From an uncultured Slackia sp. (GTDB taxonomy: Bacteria; Actinomycetota; Coriobacteriia; Coriobacteriales; Eggerthellaceae): a DNA stretch of 8,709 nucleotides. Shown here piece after piece: positions 1 to 5,821 of the stretch. Numbering within the stretch: position 1 is the stretch's first letter; every line of letters begins with the position of its first letter. The translations under genes and the position numbers were made by a program. The DNA lies in NCBI GenBank assembly GCA_900555495.1, contig USLD01000046.1, positions 1 through 8,709 of the forward strand, in the 5' to 3' direction. The notes under the pieces are model-generated. The model worked only from the letters and a program-made list of their open reading frames with translations. It had not been told where the DNA came from and ran no database searches.

Positions 1-597
1 CGTGCCGCCGCAGTTGCGGCAGGTGCTGGCCGTCTGCATGTCGCCGAGGAAGGTGTGCTGCACCGTGACCACGCGGCCGCGGCCCTCGCATTCGGGGCAG
101 TCGATCTCATGGCCGCCCTCGCCCATGCCGCTGCCGCCGCACGCCTCGCACGGAGCCAGGCGGTCGTAGACGATTTCCTTCTTGGCGCCCGCAGCGACCT
201 CTTCGAGCGTCAGGCGCAAGCCGACTCCCATATCGCGGCCTTCCTTGCGCACGTTGGCGCGGCCGCCCGCAGCGCCGCCGAAGAAGCTCGAGAACAAATC
301 GCCCATACCGAAGCCGCCGCCGAACAGGTCGTCGAAATCGACGTACTGATAGCCGCCCGCGCCGCCTGCGCCGCCGGCAGCGCCCGGAATGGTACCGAAG
401 CGGTCGTACTGGGCGCGCTTCGTGGAATCGGAAAGCACGTCGTAAGCCTCGTTGAGCTCTTTGAAGCGGCCCTCGGCATCGGGGGCCTTGTTCACGTCGG
501 GATGAAGCTCGCGCGCCTTGCGGCGGAACGCCTTCTTGATTTCGTCGTCGGTGGCGGTTTTCGATACGCCGAGAATGGCGTAGAGGTCTTTTGCCAT
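1..597 (-). CDS. dnaJ: Chaperone protein DnaJ (Hsp40), N-terminal 199 residues, truncated by window edge
   Basis: This is the co-chaperone that delivers unfolded clients to DnaK and stimulates its ATPase in the cytoplasm. The start ATG (595-597) opens MAKDLYAILGVSK, a standard J-domain beginning. The J domain covers about residues 1-68, with the catalytic HPD triad at 32-34 and the conserved KRAQYDRFG near 60-68. A Gly/Phe-rich linker follows (about 71-112), then the zinc-binding domain with CxxC pairs at 150/153, 167/170 and 193/196; the fourth pair and the client-binding C-terminus lie outside the window. The spacing between pairs 2 and 3 and the segment VQHTFLGDMQTASTC resemble the actinobacterial DnaJ2 type encoded next to hrcA. 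It starts 24 bp after the hrcA stop, so it is presumably cotranscribed and under the same CIRCE control. The putative Shine-Dalgarno GAGGAAGG is rather far, about 12 nt from the ATG. No frameshift is visible. Confidence 0.96.
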   Translation of the reverse strand, partial: MAKDLYAILGVSKTATDDEIKKAFRRKARELHPDVNKAPDAEGRFKELNEAYDVLSDSTKRAQYDRFGTIPGAAGGAGGAGGYQYVDFDDLFGGGFGMGDLFSSFFGGAAGGRANVRKEGRDMGVGLRLTLEEVAAGAKKEIVYDRLAPCEACGGSGMGEGGHEIDCPECEGRGRVVTVQHTFLGDMQTASTCRNCGGT

Positions 598-621
598 AAC
601 GGTTGGTTACCTTCCTCGTAT

Positions 622-1620
622 TTACAGGTCGCGCAGCGCGCTTCGTGCGGCGCGCACGGCGTTGATGACTTTCGAATAATCCATGCGCGTGGGGCCGATG
701 ACCGCCACGATGCCCGAAGAATCGGATGGGCCGTACTGCGCAGCTACCACCGACACGCCTGAGAGCTGACTCGCGCCGTTCTCGCTGCCGATGCGCACTT
801 CCAAAGCATTGCCCGATTCGGCCACGTCGTCGAATAGGTGCATGAGCACGGTATCGTCTTCAAGCACCTGGAGCACGGGAAGCGCTGCGGCGGCATTGCT
901 GAACTCAGGCTTATTCAGAAGCGACGAGATGCCGAGCCTATGGGCGCGATCGGACTCGCCCGCATTGAGGCATTCGACAAGATCGTCGATGCGCCCGAGA
1001 GGGCTCGCCAAAGCATCGGAGGTGCGTCGTGCGGCCATGCCGCGAACCTCCGACATCGGCCTTCCTGAAAGAACGTCGTTCAAGGCGTTCTGGACGGATG
1101 CCAAATCGTCAGGCGAAACCTCTTCGGCGAACTCGACATGACGGTCGAGTACTTGGCCGTCGTCGGTGACGACCACCATGAGAACACGGTAAGGCGTGAA
1201 CGACACCAGCGATACCTGCTTGACGGCTGTACCCAGAAGAGAAGGGGCCAAGACGACCGACAGGCAATCGGTCAGACGCGTGAGGGCCGCGGAGGTCTTC
1301 TCCATGAGGTCGTCCACCTTCGAAGCCGCGTCGCGCAGCTCGTCGAATGCGGTTCCTTCGGTCTCGTCGCCGTACTCCTCTTCGAGAAGATCGTCGACGA
1401 AAGCGCGATAACCAGCATCGGTCGGAATGCGCCCCGCCGAGGTGTGAGGAGACGTCAAATAGCCCTCGTCCTCGAGCACCGACAGCTCGTTGCGCACCGT
1501 GGCCGGAGACACGCCCAGACGATAGCGGTCGACGAGTGTGCGCGAGCCGACGGGCTGCGCATTGGCGATGTATTCCTCGATGAGCGCCTGAAGCACTCTT
1601 TGCCTGCGATCAGACAACAC
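622..1620 (-). CDS. hrcA: Heat-inducible transcription repressor HrcA
   Basis: HrcA represses class I heat-shock genes by binding CIRCE operators; in studied bacteria its folding depends on GroEL, so it loses activity when chaperones are titrated. The protein of 332 residues (family about 340) opens with the conserved winged-helix segment LSDRRQRVLQALIEEYIAN, then PVGSRTLVDRY, SPATVRNELSVLEDEGYL and SAGRIPTDAGYRAFVD. The rest matches the usual HrcA GAF-like/dimerisation region. I chose the GTG at 1618-1620 because AAGGAGG (1630-1636) sits 9 nt upstream and HrcA proteins normally begin with LSDRRQ. In-frame ATGs at 1641 and 1665 are longer alternatives; the one at 1641 would put this Shine-Dalgarno inside the coding region. 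A CIRCE element lies about 70 bp upstream, and dnaJ follows after 24 bp, giving an autoregulated hrcA-dnaJ operon. Confidence 0.96.
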   Translation of the reverse strand: MLSDRRQRVLQALIEEYIANAQPVGSRTLVDRYRLGVSPATVRNELSVLEDEGYLTSPHTSAGRIPTDAGYRAFVDDLLEEEYGDETEGTAFDELRDAASKVDDLMEKTSAALTRLTDCLSVVLAPSLLGTAVKQVSLVSFTPYRVLMVVVTDDGQVLDRHVEFAEEVSPDDLASVQNALNDVLSGRPMSEVRGMAARRTSDALASPLGRIDDLVECLNAGESDRAHRLGISSLLNKPEFSNAAAALPVLQVLEDDTVLMHLFDDVAESGNALEVRIGSENGASQLSGVSVVAAQYGPSDSSGIVAVIGPTRMDYSKVINAVRAARSALRDL

Positions 1621-1683
1621 GAATCTCGTCCTCCTTCGCATCGCGAGGTTTGTCGTTCTTTGCATGAATCCGATATGAAGGTG

Positions 1684-1713
1684 ATTCTAGCAGCCTTGAA
1701 GCACGAGTGCTAA
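1684..1713 (-). promoter_or_regulatory. Candidate sigma-A-type promoter of hrcA-dnaJ, embedded in CIRCE
   Basis: On the minus strand a -10-like TAGAAT (1689-1684), preceded by TG to give an extended -10 (TGCTAGAAT), lies 18 nt after a -35-like TTAGCA (1713-1708). The -35 is formed by the perfect CIRCE half and the -10 overlaps the degenerate half, so HrcA binding would occlude RNA polymerase. Predicted initiation is near 1677, about 57 nt before the GTG. This is a consensus-matching inference; no start site is proven. Confidence 0.55.
1687..1713 (-). promoter_or_regulatory. CIRCE operator (HrcA binding site), one half degenerate
   Basis: The CIRCE consensus is TTAGCACTC-N9-GAGTGCTAA. Positions 1705-1713 on the plus strand read GAGTGCTAA, a perfect half site. 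After the correct 9-nt spacer (1696-1704), the opposite arm at 1687-1695 reads CTAGCAGCC, matching 6 of 9 bases. Its position directly upstream of hrcA supports the call independently. It implies HrcA autoregulation of hrcA-dnaJ, perhaps with weakened affinity because of the mismatched arm. Confidence 0.9.
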
Positions 1714-1800
1714 CACGTCGCGCAAACGTCACGAACCCGTCATTGAGAGGATTTCTCCGCACCGGCATACGCGGCAAAAGAATGCCTCGGCGTCACAGGG

Positions 1801-1841
1801 GTAAAAGAAACGGCCCTCGCCGCATGAAGCGGCAAGGGCCG
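1801..1841 (-). terminator. Intrinsic terminator after the 144-residue protein gene
   Basis: On the minus strand a 12-bp GC-rich stem (GGCCCTTGCCGC with GCGGCGAGGGCC, one G-U wobble) encloses a 5-nt loop and is followed by GTTTCTTTTAC. The outer C1811-G1841 pair extends it to 13 bp. The wobble is favourable only in minus-strand RNA and the T-rich tail is on that side, so it should end the transcript of the gene stopping at 1854, isolating it from hrcA. Confidence 0.85.
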
Positions 1842-1853
1842 GAAACGTCGTCG

Positions 1854-2288
1854 CTACGCAATCAACGCCACATCGCGGCATGTGCGGAGCAAACGATAAT
1901 CATGCTCGCCGAGAGGCGCGACGGCATCGCCGTGCGCAGCTTTCACCGCATCACGGCAAACGTCTTCGAAAGCATGCGCCCTTTCGCGAAAGCAAGCGCG
2001 CACGAACGCGCCGCTGCCGCGCGCCACACGAACGCCATCGGCATACAACGACCAATGTTCGGGATCGTACTCGCCGCCGCCCTCGAGCACGAGCTGGAGC
2101 ACATGACGCATATCGGTACGCGCCAACTCCGACTCGAGCAGCTCGACGCTATAGCGCATCTGATAGGCCAGATTGGATTTAGCCAACGCGGACGCGAAGC
2201 CCGTCGGCTTATCGAGCCAATGCATCGGCTCGGGATCGCACGTAAGATTAAGGAAATCGCGTACACCACGCAAAGCAACATCGTCCAT
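1854..2288 (-). CDS. Hypothetical protein, 144 residues, unrecognised
   Basis: I do not recognise this protein. The ATG (2286-2288) has a good Shine-Dalgarno, AAGGAG, about 7 nt upstream, the frame is open to a TAG at 1854, and an intrinsic terminator follows within about 15 bp, so it looks like a genuine single-gene unit. The product seems soluble: I see no signal peptide or membrane segment. It is mildly acidic in its first half and Arg-rich in its last third. Likely helical stretches include FASALAKSNLAYQMRYSVELLESEL and RHVLQLVLEGG, followed by a Trp/Tyr patch (YDPEHWSLYADGVRV) and RACFRERAHAFEDVCRDAV. It has five Cys without a CxxC pair, so a metal site is not suggested. It sits between dusB and hrcA behind an AT-rich, dyad-rich upstream region. 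Function cannot be assigned from sequence or neighbours. Confidence 0.72.
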   Translation of the reverse strand: MDDVALRGVRDFLNLTCDPEPMHWLDKPTGFASALAKSNLAYQMRYSVELLESELARTDMRHVLQLVLEGGGEYDPEHWSLYADGVRVARGSGAFVRACFRERAHAFEDVCRDAVKAAHGDAVAPLGEHDYRLLRTCRDVALIA

Positions 2289-2382
2289 AACGGACTCCTT
2301 TCATCGATGTTGGCAGGACCACCGTGCGCGATGCCGGTTGGTGTCGGGATCTTCGAGCCAACTCTCTACCCCGACTCTGGAT

Positions 2383-2409
2383 AAAAACGGACGCAGCAAA
2401 ACAGCTGCG
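2383..2409 (-). terminator. Terminator-like hairpin in the upstream region of the hypothetical gene
   Basis: On the minus strand CGCAGC-TGTTTT-GCTGCG forms a perfect 6-bp stem (2409-2392), followed three bases later by TTTTT (2387-2383). It lies about 95 nt before the ATG at 2288 and about 255 nt after the dusB stop. It could end dusB read-through, or act as an attenuator in the leader of the 144-residue gene. The stem is short, so efficiency is uncertain. Confidence 0.5.
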
Positions 2410-2551
2410 CGCCTTGTAGTCTACATGGTGTCGAACGAAACAATCAAGACACGCAAATATTCTGCAAAACGATTCACATGCGTCTCGTACGATCTATTTG
2501 AATCTGTCAATATTGCTATTTCAAGTACATCGATAGGTTCAAATTATTTTT

Positions 2552-2598
2552 GGACTTATCAGTATGAATTTATATTCCATTTTTGATAAGTTCAAAAT
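2552..2598 (-). promoter_or_regulatory. Candidate promoter enclosed by a nested AT-rich dyad
   Basis: Outer arms ACTTATCA (2554-2561) and TGATAAGT (2584-2591) are perfect complements, and inner arms ATGAAT (2564-2569) and ATTCCAT (2574-2580) extend the symmetry with a one-base bulge. On the minus strand a -35-like TTGAAC (2595-2590) is separated by 17 nt from a -10-like TAAATT (2572-2567, 4 of 6 consensus), so the dyad brackets this weak promoter as an operator would. Initiation would leave a leader of roughly 270 nt before the 144-residue gene. Inference from motif geometry only. Confidence 0.35.
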
Positions 2599-2663
2599 GG
2601 CTCATATGAGAAATGTCGGCACAATATCGCAGACCGCACCGTCGCGACGAGACCTTCGGGGCA

Positions 2664-3725
2664 TCATAGAGGATCGCAGCATCGTTCTGGCCCTTGGGCC
2701 AGATACGCAGCCTCTTCCGCTTCGATGCGCGAGCGGTCCGCAAGCAAATCCTCGAGAACCCGGTCGAAATCGGACAGGGTCACGCAACGATTCAGTTCGC
2801 CGCGCGCGTGGGCGGCGCCGGGAATGCCATGCAGATACCACATGACGTGCTTGCGCATGTACACGAGATTGTTCCCCATGCGATGCGAAAGGATCTCGGC
2901 ATGCCGGTGGGCCATGGCGACACGCTCTTCGACCGTCGGCAAAGCAGGCTCTTCCCCGCCCTGCAAGGAGGCCTTCACGCGCGCGAAAAGCCACGGATCG
3001 CCCTGGGCGGCTCGTCCGATCATCACCGCATCGCATCCGGTGCGCTCGACGAGCGCTACGGCATCCGAGCCGCTGCGCACGTCGCCGTTGCCGATGACGG
3101 GAATGGCGACGGCCTGCTTCACGCGAGCTACGACATCCCAGTCGGCGGTGCCGCTGTAGAACTGGGCGGCCGTGCGGCCGTGCACCGCCACCGCGGCGGC
3201 TCCCGCGTCTTCGACCCTGCGCGCGAACTCGACGGCGACGTCCTCCCCTTCGTGATAGCCCTTTCGAAACTTCACGGTCACAGGATGCTCGACCGCGGCA
3301 GACACCTGGCGCACGATATCGCACGCCGTATCGGGCGTCGTCAGCAAGGCGCTGCCGTCGCCTTTCTTCACGATCTTGCGCGCAGGACAGCCCATATTGA
3401 TGTCGATGTAGGCGAGCGCATCGCCCATCTGCTCTTCGACCCAGGCTGCCTCGCGCGCCATGGTCTGAGGCTCGTGGCCGAACAGCTGCACGGCGACGCG
3501 CTTCTCATTGGGCGCTCGGTCGAGCAGATGGCGCGTCTTCTCGTTGGCGAACGAAAGGGCCTTGGACGACACCATCTCGGTATAGGTCAGATCGACGCCG
3601 CACTCGACGCACAGCTGCCTGAAGGCGAGGTCGTTCACGCCCGCCATGGGCGCAAGCAGCACGGGAACGTCGACACGCCCGCCGCCCGTCGACGCGTTCG
3701 ACGCGAACTTACGGAGCCAGCTCAT
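2664..3725 (-). CDS. dusB: tRNA-dihydrouridine synthase, DusB-like
   Basis: This FMN enzyme reduces specific uridines in tRNA to dihydrouridine using NADPH. From the ATG at 3723-3725 it is 353 residues, slightly long for the family. The TIM-barrel motifs appear in order: LLAPMAGVND (23-32, FMN phosphate region), CGVDLTYTEMVSSKAL (42-57), VQLFG (79-83), INMGCPARKIVKKGDGSALL (109-128) with catalytic Cys113, VKFRKGY (151-157), VHGRTAAQFYSG (181-192), GNGDV (212-216) and GRAAQGDPW (237-245). The start overlaps the last 17 bases of hemW, and the GGGAGG before it lies within the hemW coding sequence, suggesting translational coupling. Spacing from GGGAGG to ATG is only 4 nt. Upstream in-frame starts (e.g. 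3737) would add non-conserved residues encoded inside hemW. The DusB subfamily and thus the target uridine are assigned by general resemblance. Confidence 0.93.
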   Translation of the reverse strand: MSWLRKFASNASTGGGRVDVPVLLAPMAGVNDLAFRQLCVECGVDLTYTEMVSSKALSFANEKTRHLLDRAPNEKRVAVQLFGHEPQTMAREAAWVEEQMGDALAYIDINMGCPARKIVKKGDGSALLTTPDTACDIVRQVSAAVEHPVTVKFRKGYHEGEDVAVEFARRVEDAGAAAVAVHGRTAAQFYSGTADWDVVARVKQAVAIPVIGNGDVRSGSDAVALVERTGCDAVMIGRAAQGDPWLFARVKASLQGGEEPALPTVEERVAMAHRHAEILSHRMGNNLVYMRKHVMWYLHGIPGAAHARGELNRCVTLSDFDRVLEDLLADRSRIEAEEAAYLAQGPERCCDPL

Positions 3726-4821
3726 AGATCCTCCCATACAGCTCGTTGCCCAGAAGCCAGCCGCCGAACGTCGGCACGAAACGTCCGTCCTTGCGCTCGA
3801 CCAGATTGTCGCGCACCAAGCCCCTGAACGTCTCCTGCACCGTCGGAAGCAGCAGCGCCGCCTCAAGCACCTCTTCCTCGGAGACGCCGCGGCACATGCG
3901 CATCTTCATCATGAGGTCTTCGGCGGCCATTTGACGGCGATCCAGATCGTCGACCACTTCGCCGTCCTGAACGCGCATGCGGCGCGCGTCGTTCTGCGTC
4001 ATCGTGACGGCCGATAAGCCGAGGCCGAGATACGGCACGCCCGTCCAATAGGCTATGTTGTGCTTGCACTCGTAACCTTCCTTGGCATAGCTTGCCACCT
4101 CGTAGCGGTGAAAGCCTGCGGGCGCCAGCACATTGGGCGCCATGGACATCATGAGGGCTTCCTGCTCCTCATTCACGTCGTCGATCTGCCCCTTGTCGAC
4201 CATCTTCTGAAACGGCGTGTGTTCCTCGATGGTGAGCGGATAGACGCTGACATGCGTCACGCCCAGCTCGACCGCCTTGTTCAAGCTTTCGAGGAACATC
4301 TCGGGCGTCTGGCCCGGAATGCCGCACATCAGATCGACGGACACGTTCTCGAAGCGCTCCTGCGCCATACGGACGGCCTCTTCGGCGCGCGCGCCATCAT
4401 GGACGCGGTCGAGCGTCCGGAGCAGGCCGTCGTCGAAGCTCTGCACGCCGATAGAAAGGCGATTCACGCCGAGCGCGTAGATGTCGCGGATCAACTCGGG
4501 CGTGATGCTTTCGGGGTTAGCCTCCATGGAGCACTCCACCTCGGGCGTCAGGTCCATGGACACGCCCAGCGTGTACAGCAGGTTGGAAAGGTGCTTCGAG
4601 CCGATGTACGAAGGCGTGCCGCCGCCGAGGTACACCGTTTCGATCGCCGAGAGCTCGCCTTCTTTCGCTTTACGGCGAATATCCAGGATGAGCCGCTCGA
4701 TATACTCGCCGATCTCGGGGCTGTCGCGCTCGACCGCCCGCGTGGCGAAATCGCAATAAGCGCAACGATGCTTGCAGAACGGAAGGTGGATATAGAGCGC
4801 TTTATAAGGGTCGTGTGGCAT
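3709..4821 (-). CDS. hemW: Heme chaperone HemW (radical SAM, formerly annotated as oxygen-independent coproporphyrinogen III oxidase)
   Basis: HemW binds heme and a [4Fe-4S] cluster and passes heme to target proteins; it is not a porphyrinogen oxidase. The 370-residue product starts at the ATG at 4819-4821, preceded by GGGAGG at 6 nt. Radical-SAM cysteines are C16, C20 and C23 in CKHRCAYCDF; the residue after the next is Phe rather than the extra Cys of true HemN. GGGTPS (66-71), MEANPES (99-105), RLSIGVQSFDD (121-131), DLMCGIPGQT (163-172) and the HemW heme-binding motif HNxxYW, here HNIAYW (254-259), are all present. The frame stays open upstream to 5145, but that part antisense-shifts through the ferredoxin gene and is not conserved. 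It overlaps dusB by 17 bp. It sits in the lepA-hemW-hrcA-dnaJ neighbourhood common in Gram-positive bacteria. Confidence 0.95.
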   Translation of the reverse strand: MPHDPYKALYIHLPFCKHRCAYCDFATRAVERDSPEIGEYIERLILDIRRKAKEGELSAIETVYLGGGTPSYIGSKHLSNLLYTLGVSMDLTPEVECSMEANPESITPELIRDIYALGVNRLSIGVQSFDDGLLRTLDRVHDGARAEEAVRMAQERFENVSVDLMCGIPGQTPEMFLESLNKAVELGVTHVSVYPLTIEEHTPFQKMVDKGQIDDVNEEQEALMMSMAPNVLAPAGFHRYEVASYAKEGYECKHNIAYWTGVPYLGLGLSAVTMTQNDARRMRVQDGEVVDDLDRRQMAAEDLMMKMRMCRGVSEEEVLEAALLLPTVQETFRGLVRDNLVERKDGRFVPTFGGWLLGNELYGRIYELAP

Positions 4822-4858
4822 TGCCGTCCTCCCTCGAATCGAATCTTGCAGGAAATCG

Positions 4859-4877
4859 AAAAAGCGGAACGAGCCGC
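4859..4877 (-). terminator. Weak terminator-like hairpin between the EFR1 gene and hemW
   Basis: On the minus strand GCGG-CTCGTT-CCGC (4877-4864) is directly followed by TTTTT (4863-4859). The stem is only 4 bp, so this may be a partial terminator or chance. If it works, it would separate the EFR1 gene from hemW-dusB; hemW starts 38 nt downstream. Confidence 0.3.
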
Positions 4878-4925
4878 CGCGAGCCCGAGCCTTCGCCTTC
4901 GAATGCCCGGGAACCCGCAACGGCC

Positions 4926-5705
4926 CTAAAGATACAGGCGAGAGCCCTGCCTCGCTTTGAATTTGCGCGCGAACACGAATTTCGCGATCTTGTACTTCAT
5001 CCCCTTGATGGCCCTGCCCTTCAGGCGGCACGCATGCACGCAACGCATGCACGAGATGCATCGCGCCGCGTCGGTCGACGAAGGGGCCTCTTCGGGAATC
5101 GCCCCCGTCGGACAGACGCGGGCGCAGATGCCGCACGACGTGCAACCGCCGACCACCTCGGGAACGAACGGGACGCCGCCGAACTCCTTGTACGGCCTGG
5201 AGCCGGGCAGATCGGGGTTCAGCAGGGTCTCTGCGCCCTCGGCCGCAGCGACCTTGTCGCGCACGCGCGCGCAGAATTCGTCGATATCGGAGAAATCGCG
5301 CTCGTCAGGACGGCCGATCGCCACATCGGTCATCAGGCTGTGATGCGCGACGAACGCCCCCGCAGCCGCAACGACGAATCCCGCGCGCTCGACGGCGTCG
5401 GCAAGCTCGAGCAGCGTATCGTCGATATCGCGATTGCCGAACGTCGCGACGAGAACGGCGAGCGCCCCGTTGCCGTTACAGGCCTCGATTTTCTCGACGA
5501 CGGGCGCAGGGACGCGTCCGCCGTACGACGGCACGCCGATGACCGCGATATCGCCGGAGGCGAATTCGAAATCGACCCGAGCGGCATACGGCGTTATGTC
5601 GAACGACGCCTGGCAGCCGCCCAGACCGTCGCACACGCGCGCGACCACGCTCTTCGTCGCGCCCGCGCCCGTGAAAAAGACCGAGACGACGTTTTTCATC
5701 TGCAT
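4926..5705 (-). CDS. EFR1-family flavodoxin/ferredoxin fusion protein (putative electron carrier)
   Basis: A 259-residue two-domain protein. The N-terminal flavodoxin-like domain has a phosphate-loop-like segment, VFFTGAGATKSVV (9-21), IAVIGVPSYGGRVPAPV (53-69) and VLVATFGNRDIDD (84-96), the pattern of EFR1 proteins of anaerobes. The C-terminal bacterial ferredoxin domain carries two [4Fe-4S] motifs: C188xxC191xxC194xxxC198-P and C216xxC219xxC222xxxC226. The second lacks the usual Pro after the last Cys (Arg instead), and a basic tail follows, RLKGRAIKGMKYKIAKF onward. It should be a cytosolic electron-transfer protein; donor and acceptor are unknown. I chose the ATG at 5703-5705, with GGAGG (5716-5712) 6 nt upstream; a second ATG lies two codons later. 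A strong hairpin ends 6 nt before the Shine-Dalgarno. It lies between lepA and hemW; a role in supplying electrons to HemW or another neighbour would be speculation. Confidence 0.88.
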   Translation of the reverse strand: MQMKNVVSVFFTGAGATKSVVARVCDGLGGCQASFDITPYAARVDFEFASGDIAVIGVPSYGGRVPAPVVEKIEACNGNGALAVLVATFGNRDIDDTLLELADAVERAGFVVAAAGAFVAHHSLMTDVAIGRPDERDFSDIDEFCARVRDKVAAAEGAETLLNPDLPGSRPYKEFGGVPFVPEVVGGCTSCGICARVCPTGAIPEEAPSSTDAARCISCMRCVHACRLKGRAIKGMKYKIAKFVFARKFKARQGSRLYL

Positions 5706-5716
5706 ACAACGCCTCC

Positions 5717-5749
5717 AAACAACGACGGTTCCGCTTCGCGAAACCGTCG
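5717..5749 (-). terminator. Strong hairpin between lepA and the EFR1 gene; lepA terminator or 5' leader stem
   Basis: Minus-strand RNA forms a 12-bp stem (5749-5738 with 5734-5723, one G-U wobble) closed by a GAA triloop, then TTGTTT (5722-5717), then directly GGAGG, the ribosome binding site of the EFR1 gene. The stem plus U-rich tail fits an intrinsic terminator for lepA, whose stop is 72 bp upstream. Its contact with the next ribosome binding site makes a second role, as leader stem or attenuator of the EFR1 mRNA, possible. Confidence 0.7.
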
Positions 5750-5756
5750 ACGGATT

Positions 5757-5785
5757 CTTATATCGTTTTCGTCGCACGCCCTCGA
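5757..5785 (-). promoter_or_regulatory. Possible promoter of the EFR1 gene
   Basis: A minus-strand TATAAG (5762-5757, 5 of 6 to TATAAT) lies between the lepA stop and the hairpin at 5749-5723. The -35 position with 17-nt spacing reads TCGAGG, only 3 of 6. If used, transcription would begin close to 5750, so the mRNA would start almost exactly at the hairpin. Weak, motif-only evidence. Confidence 0.25.
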
Positions 5786-5821
5786 ATCGAAGAGCGGGCG
5801 GCCGAATGCGCCGTTATCCGA

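Larger units (their letters stand above)
2289..2663 (-). other. Gene-free, partly AT-rich intergenic stretch between dusB and the hypothetical gene
   Basis: I find no convincing gene here on either strand; short frames through it lack ribosome binding sites and conserved sequence. The part at about 2440-2620 is strikingly AT-rich against GC-rich surroundings. It holds a nested dyad (2552-2593), near-repeats GATAGGTTCAAAT (2532-2544) and GATAAGTTCAAAAT (2585-2598) spaced 53 bp, the palindrome CTCATATGAG (2601-2610) and TGTAGtCTACA (2415-2425). Nearer the downstream gene are a terminator-like hairpin (2383-2409) and a GTCGGG/CCCGAC stem (2343-2375). I read it as the dusB 3' region plus the promoter and long leader of the 144-residue gene. 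No clear terminator directly follows dusB. Confidence 0.6.

Noticed and set aside
55..762. Plus-strand open frame opposite dnaJ and the hrcA end
   Set aside because: The minus strand encodes a textbook DnaJ J domain and zinc motifs; the plus frame is Ala-rich shadow sequence.
2330..2380. tRNA-like look on the minus strand: GTCGGG ... CTCGAAGATCCCGACACCA
   Set aside because: A T-loop-like stretch and terminal ACCA are present, but no D arm, anticodon arm or 7-bp acceptor pairing can be made at tRNA length.
2173..2845. Plus-strand open frames through the AT-rich intergenic region
   Set aside because: No Shine-Dalgarno sequence, no conserved motif, and they run across the dyads and into antisense of flanking genes.
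2694..3827. Long plus-strand open frame opposite dusB and the hemW end
   Set aside because: Antisense shadow of conserved dusB codons; no ribosome binding site or recognisable protein family.
4060..4929. Plus-strand open frames opposite hemW and the EFR1 gene, including one at 4815-5954
   Set aside because: Opposite conserved radical-SAM and ferredoxin codons; composition and lack of motifs mark them as shadows.
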